Source: Vibrio neptunius
GTDB taxonomy: Bacteria; Pseudomonadota; Gammaproteobacteria; Enterobacterales; Vibrionaceae
Length of the DNA: 64,000 bases
Assembly (NCBI GenBank): GCA_019339365.1
Contig: CP079860.1
Coordinates: 1,426,001-1,490,000, forward strand
Direction: 5' to 3'
Both the position numbers and the translations under genes were made by a program. The notes under the pieces were generated by a model that saw only the letters and a program-made list of their open reading frames with translations, did no database searches and was not told the DNA's origin. Below, piece after piece: positions 8,037-17,784 of this stretch. Position 1 is the stretch's first letter. Each line of letters begins with the position of its first letter.

Positions 8037-8396
8037 GCAGGCACCGAGTACCGCAAGGCGTTGTCTTTCGGGGTTAGGGTGTTTGGCGAGGGCGTGGCTG
8101 TCTTGAGTTTCTTGAATTATTTTCTCTTCCATTAATCTTTGTTGTCGAATGTTTGGTTATTTATCAACTTAAGTGCACAACTGTGCCATATCAGTTTGGT
8201 ATCAGTTGGTCGCTGCGAATCGCCAAAACAGATGTGAGAGGGCAAAGAGCTTGTTGATAAAAAGAAACGGCCAGCATCAGCGTGGCTGTTGGGGTTTATA
8301 TTGGGAAATGGAACTGAGCCTAAAGTGATACTGAATGTGAATGACAGTGTATCTACATTGAATGAGTCACTAACGACAACTCAGTTGGAGAAAACA
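8037..8396. other. Intergenic region before the DUF1842 gene
   Basis: This gap carries two (A/G)TATCA sites 11 bases apart at 8188-8204 and a single TGATAC at 8326-8331. A 40-codon minus-strand frame (8132 down to 8010) overlaps the end of the regulator and lacks support. Nothing else was recognised. Confidence 0.4.
8188..8209 (+). promoter_or_regulatory. Pair of phased TATCAGTT repeats
   Basis: ATATCAGTTTG at 8188 is followed exactly 11 bases later by GTATCAGTTGG at 8199. It is the same phased hexamer as before DUF917 and the regulator, here about 190 bases before the DUF1842 start codon. Confidence 0.4.
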
Positions 8397-8861
8397 ATGA
8401 AAATGGAATCACAAGAAATTTTGGCTGCGCATTATCATATTGGTAACGGTTTACTTGGAGGAGTGAGTTTTGACATTAAGCTACTCGTCGCCAGCGAAGA
8501 CAAATCAATTTTGGGTAAGGGACATATTTTTCAGGCAGTTAATCCACCGTTAAATGTGCTGACTGATCTCAATGGCAGTTTCAATTATCAATGTACGATG
8601 CGTGATTGCCATATCATGGTGACGTTGCAGGGCTACCAGCCTTATCCAGGCATTCCTCCTGTGGGAGTCGATCTTCACAACGTAACACTCAATATCCTAC
8701 TCAATGATGACTGGAAATCAGGTATAGCATCGTATCAATACAAAAACAGCTCGGGCGAATGGATTGAGGTCGAAAATCAACGCGTTACTCTGCAAGTGCC
8801 AGAGCATGTACCAAGCATTGAGCAGCTTAAGGTGGAAAAAGGCGACTTTACGCCTGCGTAA
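8397..8861 (+). CDS. DUF1842-like protein, 154 residues
   Basis: The N-terminal 120 residues (AHYHIGNGLLGGVSFDIKLLVAS, later GYQPYPGIPPVGVDLHNVTLNILLND) resemble DUF1842, a small beta-rich domain of unknown function. It has no signal peptide. The start at 8397 is chosen because GGAG at 8387-8390 lies 6 bases upstream; a longer frame from 8289 adds 36 residues with no ribosome site. It is followed 95 bases later by an unknown helical protein on the same strand, and then by a third unknown gene. The family is usually reported near other uncharacterised small proteins; the assignment rests on memory of the motif, so it is moderate. Confidence 0.6.
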   Translation: MKMESQEILAAHYHIGNGLLGGVSFDIKLLVASEDKSILGKGHIFQAVNPPLNVLTDLNGSFNYQCTMRDCHIMVTLQGYQPYPGIPPVGVDLHNVTLNILLNDDWKSGIASYQYKNSSGEWIEVENQRVTLQVPEHVPSIEQLKVEKGDFTPA

Positions 8862-8956
8862 ACGCGACCAGTAATGCGTTCCAAACACAGATATTCGATA
8901 GTGCCGACTATCTGTGTTTGATGTTAGATCTTATTTCAGCAGCTAGGGAGAAAGTT

Positions 8957-9484
8957 ATGTTATCTAAAACTGCGTTAAACCAAATACTCTCGGCAGAAAA
9001 GAGTCGTTTAGCAGGTCGTAATATTGTCGAAACATTTATTAGAAAAAATTATGAGGTGGCAAAACTTCAGGTCTCAGAGCGTATGCGCAAAGAAAATGCT
9101 CAAAAAGCCGCTAAAGAAGTCGCTACCATTCTTCTTGGTAAAATTCCTTATATTGGCTCGGCGGTCAGTACCGTTTTTGAAAAGGTTGTGCATAACAAAA
9201 CATCGGGAGAAATTCTTGATGAAGCGCTCACCTTCTACAATATTGCTGACATTTATGCCAAAGATATATGTGGAGAGGTGAATGAGGGAACGTTAAAAAT
9301 CTATGTTAAGGCTCAGCTCTATCTTGAATTAGCAGACGCATTGATGGAATACGTCGAGATGAAGCAAGCGTCTTTTGTCAGTGGCGTAAGACTGCAGTTT
9401 TTGGCAAAAGATGCAGTGGTCCAGCGTGAACTTAGACGAGTTTTAACATCGAAAGGCGATATAGAGCTTGACACCTTTGCCTAA
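8957..9484 (+). CDS. Unrecognised helical protein with a hydrophobic hairpin, 175 residues
   Basis: Start at ATG 8957 with AGGGAGA 5 bases upstream. The N-terminal third is highly charged and helical (SAEKSRLAGRNIVETFIRKNYEVAK ... KAAKEVA), followed by a hydrophobic stretch ILLGKIPYIGSAVSTVFEKVV (about residues 60-80) with a central Pro-Tyr-Ile-Gly turn, then further helices (YVKAQLYLELADALMEYVEM). Such a buried hydrophobic hairpin within charged helices recalls pore-forming or membrane-associating proteins, but that is inference. No family recognised. It lies between the DUF1842-like gene and the 398-residue gene, all on the same strand. Confidence 0.6.
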   Translation: MLSKTALNQILSAEKSRLAGRNIVETFIRKNYEVAKLQVSERMRKENAQKAAKEVATILLGKIPYIGSAVSTVFEKVVHNKTSGEILDEALTFYNIADIYAKDICGEVNEGTLKIYVKAQLYLELADALMEYVEMKQASFVSGVRLQFLAKDAVVQRELRRVLTSKGDIELDTFA

Positions 9485-9741
9485 TAGTAACAGCTCAACT
9501 TTAGCAGGCTCAGCGACTGATTCAGCGTGCTATAGATGAAACCCATCAATCATTATTCTTTTGTCATTTTTTGATTTCAGAAGACAAAGCGTCATTGGCC
9601 TGAGAATCACCTACCTAGAAACAGCGAGAATAATTTGCCTAATTATTGAATCATTATCTCATTATTATTGTCAGACTGAAATCATTTGGCATTTAAAAAG
9701 GTCTACTCGTATATTGGTATGCCGAATGGAGTAATAAAGAC

Positions 9742-10938
9742 ATGTCTGAATTTTTAGTAAGAGATTTTAGTAGCCAAGGTGGGTACACAACAAAAAACAC
9801 TCAGAACGGTAGGCTTCCACGTAGCCGCCACGAGTCTTATGTGCCATGGGGTGTGACGTTAGACTCTAAAGTTGTTTATGCCAAAACAGGCGAGCATACG
9901 GGCTTCAACATGGGCAGGGGAAAATATCGACTGAAGCCTTACGATACGAACATCAGTCAGACACGCCGGGCGGAGGCGCAATCTGTGCTTGGTGTAATGG
10001 CACTGAACGTTACAGAGTATACAGAAGAAGCGGTGAATAAGGTTTCAACCGGTGTTAAGCAATATCTCCAAACACACAAACGTAACGATTCTCAAGGTGT
10101 CACTGAAATGGTCAAAGCGCAGATTGGACACTATTTTTTCACTGGTGGAAGAATGGGTTTTGGCCGTATTAGTGAGGAAAAAGCCAAAGATATTGCCGCT
10201 TCTGTGATTTGGGAAAAACTGATTCTAGCGCTAGATAGTGGAACGCTGGAGCAGAAGCTCGCCATTCACGATGCGGTTGGGCGAAAAATTTTGCCAAAAC
10301 TCAAAGGGCCAGAAGCAGGCAAATATGCAGTATTGGCCAACAAAGTTCGAGAAGCTTGGTTTGATGACAGCCGCTATCGTGGCCGCCGAAAAAAAATGGG
10401 TGATGCTGCACCTGCAAGCACGGTAGGGGGCATTGTGCCGGCCTCAAGCCAGGATATCGTTGGAGCCGTTGACCAGAAGCGCAACCGTGGTGTTGATATG
10501 TTTGAGCGAGACCCAAACCGAGAAGAGCATGCAACGGCAGATAGCTTCTATGATGATGTTGATGTCCGTAACCTCTTGTTTGGCGCGGGAATCTCGGGAA
10601 CAACTGGCACATTGCTTCAAGCAGCATGTGCATTTGGCGGTTTGCACACTTGGAATGCTGAACTTTGTAAACAATACATGTTGGCGATTGTTGGGTATCT
10701 AATTGGTGGCGGTATGCATAGTTTTCATGAGTCTATGGCCATTGCTCAGAAAGCCGGGATTGTAAACTATAACCCTGGGTCCTATGTTGAAGTGTTACCA
10801 ACCTCATTCCTACAAAGCGTAAAGGGCAAAAATTGGGTCACTCGCTATTATGACGTCTCTGTGCTGGGGGCGATTCATTGGCGCTACAATACTGGGCGAC
10901 TGCCATCTCACATTCAACGAAGTTTAGTATCAGATTAA
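9742..10938 (+). CDS. Unrecognised protein, 398 residues, with Gly-rich hydrophobic core
   Basis: No known family is recognised. The first 230 residues are polar and basic (a KYRLKPYDTNISQTRRAEAQ segment; SRYRGRRKKMGD near 215), and an Ala/Ser/Gly-rich linker follows. Residues about 280-345 hold two Gly-rich apolar stretches, FGAGISGTTGTLLQAACAFGGL and YMLAIVGYLIGGGMHSFHE, with a His-x2-His pair that could be functional. No N-terminal signal peptide is visible. GGAG lies 10 bases before ATG. It follows the 175-residue gene by 257 bases, so it may have its own promoter. Possible roles include a secreted effector or a component of a two- or three-gene toxin or defence cassette; there is no direct evidence for either. 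Confidence 0.6.
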   Translation: MSEFLVRDFSSQGGYTTKNTQNGRLPRSRHESYVPWGVTLDSKVVYAKTGEHTGFNMGRGKYRLKPYDTNISQTRRAEAQSVLGVMALNVTEYTEEAVNKVSTGVKQYLQTHKRNDSQGVTEMVKAQIGHYFFTGGRMGFGRISEEKAKDIAASVIWEKLILALDSGTLEQKLAIHDAVGRKILPKLKGPEAGKYAVLANKVREAWFDDSRYRGRRKKMGDAAPASTVGGIVPASSQDIVGAVDQKRNRGVDMFERDPNREEHATADSFYDDVDVRNLLFGAGISGTTGTLLQAACAFGGLHTWNAELCKQYMLAIVGYLIGGGMHSFHESMAIAQKAGIVNYNPGSYVEVLPTSFLQSVKGKNWVTRYYDVSVLGAIHWRYNTGRLPSHIQRSLVSD

Positions 10939-10953
10939 GCCGTTCACACTGAG

Positions 10954-11658
10954 TCAACGATTTACTTTTATGCAGGGGCTTGTTACCTGTCTTTCTGAGA
11001 GCGTGGTGTTGATTTTATCTATATGCTTTTTGGCCGCGCTATTTTCTTTGCTTGTCGCAACGTGTAAAGGAATACAACTGAAATGAATCGTGCTGATATG
11101 GAAAAGATCGCGGTTTATCTGAGCATTTTTTAATGTGTAAGTCAGCACGTTCTTGTCGACTAATATGGCGTCAACGCGTTGCTTGATCAGCTTTTCAATA
11201 CCTTCTTCTGCACTGCTTATCTCATACTTTTTAAAATGGGTAAGCTGTTCAAAATCGTCACTGTATCGGTAACCTCTCTGAACACCAATGGTGAATCCAG
11301 TTAAACTTTCACGACCGCTATACTGTAGTGGGCTTTTATGTCGACTCAGCAACACTATTTCATTCCAGTAATAAGGTTGGCTGAAATAAAGAAAGCGCTC
11401 CCTCTCTCCAGTCTTCCATGCGCCTAAAATGACATCGTTTTCCATGGTTCGCACGCTCTTTAATGCTCGATTCCAAGGTTGCAGCTTAATGTCGAGTTGA
11501 AAACCTGATTGTTCAAAAATATCAATCAGAATCAGCTGCGCCTTTCCTGTGTTTGGCGCTTCTTGAAAGTAAGGTGGCCATACGTCTTGTGTCCCTTTCA
11601 CGCTTATCAAGGAACCCTGTGCAAGAAATGGAACACAAGCCAGTAAAAACAACCTCAT
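10954..11658 (-). CDS. Periplasmic solute-binding protein, family 3-like
   Basis: A 234-residue protein with an N-terminal signal peptide (MRLFLLACVPFLAQGSLIS) followed by a small type II periplasmic binding fold: DVWPPYFQEAPN near the start of the mature protein, QPWNRALKSVRTMENDVILGAWKT, and TIGVQRGYRYSDDFE at the domain crossover. Vibrios carry many such stand-alone family-3 proteins related to polar amino acid binding proteins, often without a cognate permease; none lies next to this one. AAAAGG is very close to the ATG. It is convergent with the 398-residue gene and has an intergenic space of only 15 bases. Confidence 0.75.
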   Translation of the reverse strand: MRLFLLACVPFLAQGSLISVKGTQDVWPPYFQEAPNTGKAQLILIDIFEQSGFQLDIKLQPWNRALKSVRTMENDVILGAWKTGERERFLYFSQPYYWNEIVLLSRHKSPLQYSGRESLTGFTIGVQRGYRYSDDFEQLTHFKKYEISSAEEGIEKLIKQRVDAILVDKNVLTYTLKNAQINRDLFHISTIHFSCIPLHVATSKENSAAKKHIDKINTTLSERQVTSPCIKVNR

Positions 11659-12126
11659 ACCTTTTCAGCCCCATGCAATGAGTAAACTGTTCTTAAAATA
11701 GTCAATAAAGCCTTGATTGACTAGTTTCAAGTTGATGCCTATTTCGCCAGCTTGACTTTTACAGAACGAAAGAATTCTTATCTTTAGTGCTCTAAATAAT
11801 AAATTGCATATTAGCAAAGGTCGTAGCCTTGGGTGAGTGACGTTTGTGTATTTATATAAAGCCTTGTGCTCAAGTGTTTAAGTATTTAGGTTTATCTTAT
11901 CTAATTGATATTTATAGTTTTAAATTAGATATTCTCAGCGGGTTGGATGTGTTTTCTGCTTTGTTGATTGATTGGTTTTGACTAAATTGATTGATCGAGT
12001 TATTAATCAAAATTCTCTAAAATTTAGGTTTAATGTATCGGTTTTGTGAAAAATAGTTTGAGTACTAACTAATTTTCAGGCATTTTATATTTAATTGAAC
12101 GTTCAATTAAAAAAGGAAGTGCGGTA
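11659..12126 (+). other. Upstream region of the choline-betaine operon
   Basis: This AT-rich 468-base gap contains the BetI operator candidate at 12091 and several TTGATTGATT-like stretches around 11960-12000. No gene or RNA was recognised in it. Confidence 0.5.
12091..12110. promoter_or_regulatory. Probable BetI operator, perfect 20-bp palindrome
   Basis: TTAATTGAACGTTCAATTAA is perfectly palindromic and ends 16 bases before the betI start codon, next to its AAGGAAG ribosome site. TetR-family BetI represses its own operon and is released by choline, so a self-complementary site here fits. Confidence 0.7.
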
Positions 12127-12723
12127 ATGCCTAAGGTAGGGATGCCAGACATCAGGAAGCCTCAACTGGTACAAGCCACTATGGCAGTGATAGATAAAGT
12201 CGGCTTGTATGCTGCGAGTATTTCGCTGATTAGCAAAGAAGCCGGTGTGTCTACAGGCATTGTTAATCACTACTTTGGTGGCAAGCAGGGTTTGCTTCAT
12301 GAAACCATGAGAGAGGTACTTCGCCAGCTTTCCACTACTGTGACTGAGCGTTTAAGTCAGCTACCAAAACATGCCCATCAACAGCGTATTAACGCCATCA
12401 TTGATGGGAACTTTGTCGGCTATCAAGCGGAAAACAAAGTGGCCAAAACATGGCTAGCTTTCTGGTCCTATTCTGTTCACGAACCTGAGCTGAAACGCCT
12501 CCAACGTGTTAATGAAAAGCGACTTCTTTCTCACTTGAGCATTGAGCTAAAAGCGCTGTTTGAAAAAGAGCAGGCGGAAATCATTGCTCATGGTATCGCG
12601 GCTTTGATCGATGGGATCTGGCTCCGCGGGACAATGAATCCTGATGGCATAGATGCCAACAAAGCTAGATTGATCATCAACGATTATCTGGACAAGCAAC
12701 TTACTTTCTATTCTCAAAAATAA
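12127..12723 (+). CDS. betI: Choline-responsive repressor BetI
   Basis: A 198-residue TetR-family regulator with an N-terminal helix-turn-helix (residues about 8-58, ending [21 protein letters not shown]) and a helical ligand domain of usual BetI length. It starts [19 protein letters not shown], the characteristic BetI opening. It is the first gene of betI-betB-betA-choXWV and sits directly after the palindromic operator. In the known system BetI represses betaine synthesis genes until choline is present. The next gene follows after 20 bases. Confidence 0.95.
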   Translation: MPKVGMPDIRKPQLVQATMAVIDKVGLYAASISLISKEAGVSTGIVNHYFGGKQGLLHETMREVLRQLSTTVTERLSQLPKHAHQQRINAIIDGNFVGYQAENKVAKTWLAFWSYSVHEPELKRLQRVNEKRLLSHLSIELKALFEKEQAEIIAHGIAALIDGIWLRGTMNPDGIDANKARLIINDYLDKQLTFYSQK

Positions 12724-12743
12724 CGAAAAGTCAGAACTATCAA

Positions 12744-14204
12744 ATGGAAATGAAATCACTATACATCGATGGCAGCGCATGTAACGCAACATCAGGTGAA
12801 AGCTTTACAACTTACAACCCTGCCAATGGCGAGCCGCTGGCTACTATTGGTCAGGCGAGCCCTCAAGACTTGGAGCGCGCTATCGAATCCGCCAAGCAAG
12901 GCTTTAAAATTTGGTCGGCCATGACTCCAACGGAGCGCAGCCGTATTTTGCTTAAAGCGGTTGCAATCTTGCGTGAGCGCAATGATGAACTAGCTGCTTT
13001 GGAAGTGGCTGATACAGGTAAGCCGCTTCAGGAAGCGATTGAAGTGGATATTGTTACTGGCGCCGATGTTATCGAATACTTTGCAGGTTTGGTGCCTGGA
13101 ATGCAGGGTGAGCAGCAACCGCTGAGTGAGAATCAGTTTTTCTATACACGCCGCGAGCCACTCGGTATTTGTGCTGGCATCGGTGCCTGGAATTACCCAA
13201 TCCAGATTGCAATGTGGAAATCTGCGCCAGCTTTGGCGGCAGGTAATGCCATGATCTTCAAACCGTCGGAAGAAACACCTCTGACCGCTTTAAAACTAGC
13301 AGAAATTTTCTCTGAAGCTGGTCTGCCAGATGGTGTGTTTAACGTCGTGCAGGGAGACCATCGCGTCGGACAAATGCTAACGGCACACCCAGAGATTGCA
13401 AAAGTCTCATTCACGGGTGAGTCGGGTACTGGCAAACTTGTGATGGCGGATAGCGCCAAAACACTGAAACAAGTCACGATGGAGCTCGGTGGCAAATCTC
13501 CAATGGTGATCTTTGACGATGCTAAGCTAGACAATGCAGTTTCTGCTGCGATGGTTGCCAACTTCTATACCCAAGGTGAAGTGTGCACTCATGGCACACG
13601 TGTTTACGTTCATGAATCCATTTACGACGCGTTTGTTAGTCAGTTGAAAGAACGAACTGAAAAGCTCATTGTGGGTAATCCAATGGATATGGATACTCAA
13701 ATCGGCGCTCTGATCTCCAAAGAACATCTGGGTAAAGTTTTAGGTGCGATTGAAGAAGCGAAACAAAGCGGTGCGACGCTGCTGACGGGCGGTTATCAAG
13801 TCAAAGAAAATGGGTTGGAGAATGGCAACTTTGTTGTTCCGACGGTATTCACCGATTGCACCGATGACATGCCACACGTTCAAAATGAAATTTTTGGCCC
13901 TGTTATGTCTGTTCTGAAATTCTCACAGGAATCGGATGTGATTGAGCGAGCTAACGATACCTCATATGGCTTGGCTGCCGGGGTATTTACGCAGGACCTG
14001 TCTCGCGCGCACCGAGTGATTCACCAATTGCAAGCGGGCATATGCTGGGTTAACACTTGGGGTGACTCTCCAGCTGAAATGCCAGTAGGTGGCTATAAGC
14101 ATTCTGGTATTGGCCGTGAGAACGGACCAGAAACGCTTCGCCATTACACTCAGACAAAGAGTGTCCTAATTGAACTTGGCGATTACGCCAGCCCTTACGC
14201 CTAA
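12744..14204 (+). CDS. betB: Betaine aldehyde dehydrogenase BetB
   Basis: A 486-residue NAD(P)-dependent aldehyde dehydrogenase that oxidises betaine aldehyde to glycine betaine. Visible motifs: [32 protein letters not shown] (cofactor region), the catalytic Glu in [10 protein letters not shown] (about residue 247) and the nucleophile Cys281 in [11 protein letters not shown]. Length matches the family. It is the second gene of the operon, 20 bases after betI and 19 bases before betA, and acts in the cytoplasm with BetA to make the osmoprotectant. Confidence 0.96.
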   Translation: MEMKSLYIDGSACNATSGESFTTYNPANGEPLATIGQASPQDLERAIESAKQGFKIWSAMTPTERSRILLKAVAILRERNDELAALEVADTGKPLQEAIEVDIVTGADVIEYFAGLVPGMQGEQQPLSENQFFYTRREPLGICAGIGAWNYPIQIAMWKSAPALAAGNAMIFKPSEETPLTALKLAEIFSEAGLPDGVFNVVQGDHRVGQMLTAHPEIAKVSFTGESGTGKLVMADSAKTLKQVTMELGGKSPMVIFDDAKLDNAVSAAMVANFYTQGEVCTHGTRVYVHESIYDAFVSQLKERTEKLIVGNPMDMDTQIGALISKEHLGKVLGAIEEAKQSGATLLTGGYQVKENGLENGNFVVPTVFTDCTDDMPHVQNEIFGPVMSVLKFSQESDVIERANDTSYGLAAGVFTQDLSRAHRVIHQLQAGICWVNTWGDSPAEMPVGGYKHSGIGRENGPETLRHYTQTKSVLIELGDYASPYA

Positions 14205-14223
14205 GCAGCAACGGAGATAGGAA

Positions 14224-15924
14224 ATGGAGCAACGCTACGATTATATTATCGTTGGTGCAGGGTCGGCGGGTTGTGTACTGGCTGACCGCTTGTCTGAAAG
14301 TGGTGAGCATCAAGTGCTTCTGCTTGAAGCTGGAGGTACGGACAAAAGCATTTTCATCCAAATGCCGACTGCACTGTCTTACCCGATGAATACAGAAAAG
14401 TATGCGTGGCAATTTGAGACCACCGCGGAAGAGGGTTTGAATGGGCGCAAGCTACATTGTCCTCGAGGTAAAGTGCTGGGTGGCAGCTCTTCCATCAACG
14501 GAATGGTTTATGTCCGTGGCCATGCCTGTGATTTTGACGAGTGGGAAGAACAAGGAGCAAAAGGTTGGAACTACCAGTCTTGTTTACCTTATTTCCGCCG
14601 TGCTGAATCGTGGATTGGCGGCGAAGATAAGTATCGTGGAGGAAGCGGTCCGGTCGGAACCTGTAATGGTAACGACATGAAGCTTAATCCTCTATACCAA
14701 GCCTTTATTGAAGCGGGTAAAGAAGCGGGTTATCCGGAAACTGCGGACTACAATGGTTATCAGCAGGAAGGTTTTGGCCCTATGCACATGACGGTGGATA
14801 AAGGCATCCGTGCTTCGACCTCTAACGCCTACTTAAGGCGCGCACTGAAACGTTCTAACCTGACACTAATTAAAGGTGTTGTTGCCCACAAGGTGTTACT
14901 GGATGGCAAAAAAGCGATTGGCGTAGAGTTCGAACGCTCTGGAAAAGTCGTCAAGAGTTATGCCAATAAAGAAGTGGTATCGAGTGCAGGCTCAATCGGC
15001 TCGGTTCAACTGCTGCAATTGTCAGGCATTGGACCTGAATCCGTACTCAAAAATGCCGGTGTTGAAGTCAAGCATGACTTACCGGGGGTAGGTGAGAACC
15101 TTCAAGATCACCTTGAGGTGTACTTCCAGTACCACTGTGAAAAACCGATTACTCTCAACAGTAAGCTTGGTCTCGTGAGTAAGGGGATGATTGGCGCTGA
15201 ATGGATCCTGACCCGTAAAGGCTTAGGCGCGACGAACCATTTTGAGTCATGCGCATTTATCCGTTCTCGCAAAGGGCTGAAGTGGCCAAACATTCAGTAT
15301 CATTTCCTACCTGCCGCGATGCGCTACGATGGTAAGGCGGCGTTTGATGGCCATGGTTTTCAGGTTCATGTTGGGCCGAACAAACCACAGAGCCGTGGGC
15401 GTGTCGCTATTACCTCTGCTAATCCAAGTGACAAACCAAACATCGAGTTTAACTACATTTCAACGGATCAAGATCGTCAGGACTGGCGTGACTGTATTCG
15501 TCTGACCCGTGAAATCCTTTCTCAACCTGCCATGGATGCCTATCGCGGTAACGAAATACAGCCGGGTGAAACCATAGTGACTGATGAGGCGATTGATGAG
15601 TGGGTGAAACAAAACGTAGAGAGTGCCTACCACCCATCATGCAGTTGCAAAATGGGGGCAGAAGATGATCCGATGTCTGTGTTAGATGAGCAATGTCGAG
15701 TCCGTGGCATCGAAGGATTGCGAGTTGTGGATTCTTCTATCTTCCCAACGATTCCAAATGGCAACCTCAACGCCCCGACTATCATGGTTGCGGAACGTGC
15801 TGCTGATTTGATATTGGGTAAGCCGCTGATTGAAGGAAAAAAATTACCAGTATGGATTGCTCCGGACTGGGAAGAAAAACAGAGACCCAAGACACCGAAA
15901 AGAGACGTGTCGTCTATCTCGTAA
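14224..15924 (+). CDS. betA: Choline dehydrogenase BetA
   Basis: A 566-residue FAD-dependent GMC oxidoreductase that oxidises choline to betaine aldehyde, usually at the inner membrane. The N-terminus [21 protein letters not shown] is the ADP-binding fold; [16 protein letters not shown] is the GMC signature; [14 protein letters not shown] holds the active-site His, and [18 protein letters not shown] the C-terminal Asn motif. GGAGAT lies about five bases before ATG. It is followed 28 bases later by choX. Confidence 0.96.
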   Translation: MEQRYDYIIVGAGSAGCVLADRLSESGEHQVLLLEAGGTDKSIFIQMPTALSYPMNTEKYAWQFETTAEEGLNGRKLHCPRGKVLGGSSSINGMVYVRGHACDFDEWEEQGAKGWNYQSCLPYFRRAESWIGGEDKYRGGSGPVGTCNGNDMKLNPLYQAFIEAGKEAGYPETADYNGYQQEGFGPMHMTVDKGIRASTSNAYLRRALKRSNLTLIKGVVAHKVLLDGKKAIGVEFERSGKVVKSYANKEVVSSAGSIGSVQLLQLSGIGPESVLKNAGVEVKHDLPGVGENLQDHLEVYFQYHCEKPITLNSKLGLVSKGMIGAEWILTRKGLGATNHFESCAFIRSRKGLKWPNIQYHFLPAAMRYDGKAAFDGHGFQVHVGPNKPQSRGRVAITSANPSDKPNIEFNYISTDQDRQDWRDCIRLTREILSQPAMDAYRGNEIQPGETIVTDEAIDEWVKQNVESAYHPSCSCKMGAEDDPMSVLDEQCRVRGIEGLRVVDSSIFPTIPNGNLNAPTIMVAERAADLILGKPLIEGKKLPVWIAPDWEEKQRPKTPKRDVSSIS

Positions 15925-15952
15925 AGTCAGTAAATATTACAAGGAAATGATT

Positions 15953-16891
15953 ATGTCTATGATGACAAAAACGCTGTCGACTGTCGCTCTAAGTACGATG
16001 GCCACAGCGACCTATGCCAACCAGTGTGAAACCGTTCGATTTGCGGACGTCGGCTGGACTGATATTACCGCTACAACAGCAGTCACCAGCGAGCTACTTA
16101 AAGGTCTGGGCTACAAAACGAAAACGGATTTATTGTCTGTTCCCGTCACTTATTCATCTATGGCAAACGGTGATATCGATATCTTCCTTGGCAACTGGAT
16201 GCCAACCATGGAGGGAGATATCGCTAAATACCGTCAAGCGGGTACAGTAGAAACAGTTCGAGCAAACCTCGAAGGTGCAAAATACACGTTAGCCGTACCT
16301 AAATATGTTTATGACGCAGGCGTAAAAAGCTTTGCTGACATAGCAAAAAATGCGGACAAATTTAAAGATCGTATTTACGGCATTGAGCCTGGCAATGATG
16401 GCAACCGCCTGATTCAGTCAATGATTGATAGTGATGCGTTTGGCCTTAAAGATTTCAGCCTCGTTGAGTCTAGTGAGGCGGGTATGGTTTCGCAGGTATC
16501 ACGAGCGGCTCGTCGCAACCAGTGGATTGTTTATCTCGGTTGGGCACCACACCCAATGAACAGCAATGTCGACATGGAATACCTTGATGGCGGTGATGAC
16601 TTCTTCGGCCCGAACTACGGTGGTGCGAATGTCTACACCAACGTACGTTCTAACTATCTAAATGAATGTCAAAACGTAGGTCAGCTACTTCAGAATCTTG
16701 AATTTAGCCTAGAGATGGAGAATGAGTTGATGGAAGCGATCCTTAACCAAAACGTCAAACCATCAAAAGCGGCTCTCAAGTGGTTGCAAGCAAACCCAGA
16801 GCAAGTGAAATCTTGGCTTAAGGGTGTGAAGACTCTTTCTGGTAGTGATGCAGCTGAAGCTGTAAGCAACTACGTCAAATCAAATGCATAA
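15953..16891 (+). CDS. choX: Choline/betaine ABC transporter periplasmic binding protein
   Basis: A 312-residue glycine betaine/choline-type binding protein. Signal peptide MSMMTKTLSTVALSTMATATYA, then CETVRFADVGWTDITATTA, FLGNWMPTMEGD and VYLGWAPHPMN, whose aromatic residues typically cage the quaternary ammonium group. The start at 15953 is chosen because AAGGA lies 7 bases upstream; a longer frame reaching into betA and an ATG at 15947 are less likely. It delivers substrate to ChoW/ChoV. A strong hairpin after its stop probably keeps its mRNA more abundant than that of the permease. Confidence 0.92.
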   Translation: MSMMTKTLSTVALSTMATATYANQCETVRFADVGWTDITATTAVTSELLKGLGYKTKTDLLSVPVTYSSMANGDIDIFLGNWMPTMEGDIAKYRQAGTVETVRANLEGAKYTLAVPKYVYDAGVKSFADIAKNADKFKDRIYGIEPGNDGNRLIQSMIDSDAFGLKDFSLVESSEAGMVSQVSRAARRNQWIVYLGWAPHPMNSNVDMEYLDGGDDFFGPNYGGANVYTNVRSNYLNECQNVGQLLQNLEFSLEMENELMEAILNQNVKPSKAALKWLQANPEQVKSWLKGVKTLSGSDAAEAVSNYVKSNA

Positions 16892-16897
16892 AGTGAC

Positions 16898-16921
16898 TAG
16901 GTGGGCGGTTTCGCCCACCTA
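16898..16921 (+). promoter_or_regulatory. Intercistronic hairpin between choX and choW
   Basis: TAGGTGGGCG and CGCCCACCTA form a perfect 10-bp stem with loop GTTT. There is no T-run, so it is more likely an mRNA-stabilising or processing hairpin than a terminator; this is common after binding-protein genes. Confidence 0.6.
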
Positions 16922-16939
16922 ACAACGTAAGGTTTTATT

Positions 16940-17782
16940 GTGAATTTTATTACCAACAACAAAATCCCTGTGGGTGAGTGGATGGAAACGGGCGTCGACT
17001 GGCTGACAATGAATGCAGCGGGTTTTTTCGACTCTGTTTCTTATTTTCTTGAAACCATCATTCTTTTTGTTGTCGATCTTTTTAAATGGATGCCACCGGC
17101 GTTGCCTATTCTTCTTACGGCGGCTATTGCTTGGTATCTACATCGCAGCATTCCTTTAGTGCTGTTTATCATCGGTGCACTTCTAACGATCCTTAACCTT
17201 GGCTACTGGCAAGAAATGCTGGAAACCTTTGTCTTAGTGTTTGCTGCGACAACGATTTCCGTATTAATTGGCGTTCCAGTTGGCGTAATGGCAGCACATC
17301 GTCCGTGGTTATATACCTTATTGAGGCCAATTTTGGACTTGATGCAAACCGTTCCTACTTTTGTCTACCTGATACCTACTTTGGTGTTGTTTGGTTTGGG
17401 CATCGTTCCTGGGCTAATTTCAACCATCATCTTTGCGATCGCTGCGCCTATCCGCCTGACTTACCTGGGTATTACCAAAGTGCCGGAAGAGTTGATTGAA
17501 GCGGGGCAAGCATTTGGTGCCAGCAAAATGAAACTGTTATTCAAGGTAGAACTACCTGCGGCGCTACCAAGCATTATGGCGGGTATCACCCAATGTATTA
17601 TGTTGTCGCTTTCTATGGTGGTGATTGCTGCTCTTGTTGGTGCTGATGGTCTGGGTAAACCAGTGGTTCGCGCTCTGAATACAGTGAATATTTCTCAGGG
17701 CTTTGAAGCTGGTCTGGCTATCGTGCTGGTTGCGATTATCCTAGACCGCTTGTGTAAATCTCCAAATCAGAAGGAAGTGTAA
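16940..17782 (+). CDS. choW: Choline/betaine ABC transporter permease
   Basis: A 280-residue inner-membrane permease with about six or seven hydrophobic segments and the ABC-permease coupling signature IEAGQAFGASKMKLLFKVELPAALPSIMAGITQ. It starts with GTG at 16940, preceded by a GTAAGG ribosome site. It sits between the binding protein and the ATPase, whose ATG follows three bases after its stop, so the three form one transporter for choline or glycine betaine. Confidence 0.93.
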   Translation: MNFITNNKIPVGEWMETGVDWLTMNAAGFFDSVSYFLETIILFVVDLFKWMPPALPILLTAAIAWYLHRSIPLVLFIIGALLTILNLGYWQEMLETFVLVFAATTISVLIGVPVGVMAAHRPWLYTLLRPILDLMQTVPTFVYLIPTLVLFGLGIVPGLISTIIFAIAAPIRLTYLGITKVPEELIEAGQAFGASKMKLLFKVELPAALPSIMAGITQCIMLSLSMVVIAALVGADGLGKPVVRALNTVNISQGFEAGLAIVLVAIILDRLCKSPNQKEV

Positions 17783-17784
17783 TC

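Noticed and set aside
8010..8132. A 40-codon minus-strand ORF beginning MEEKIIQETQDSHALAKHPN
   Set aside because: It overlaps the probable frameshifted end of the regulator and has only a weak AAAGA upstream, so support is too thin to call a gene.
10920..10935. GTATCA near the end of the 398-residue gene as another regulator site
   Set aside because: A single hexamer inside a coding region is expected by chance many times in 64 kb.
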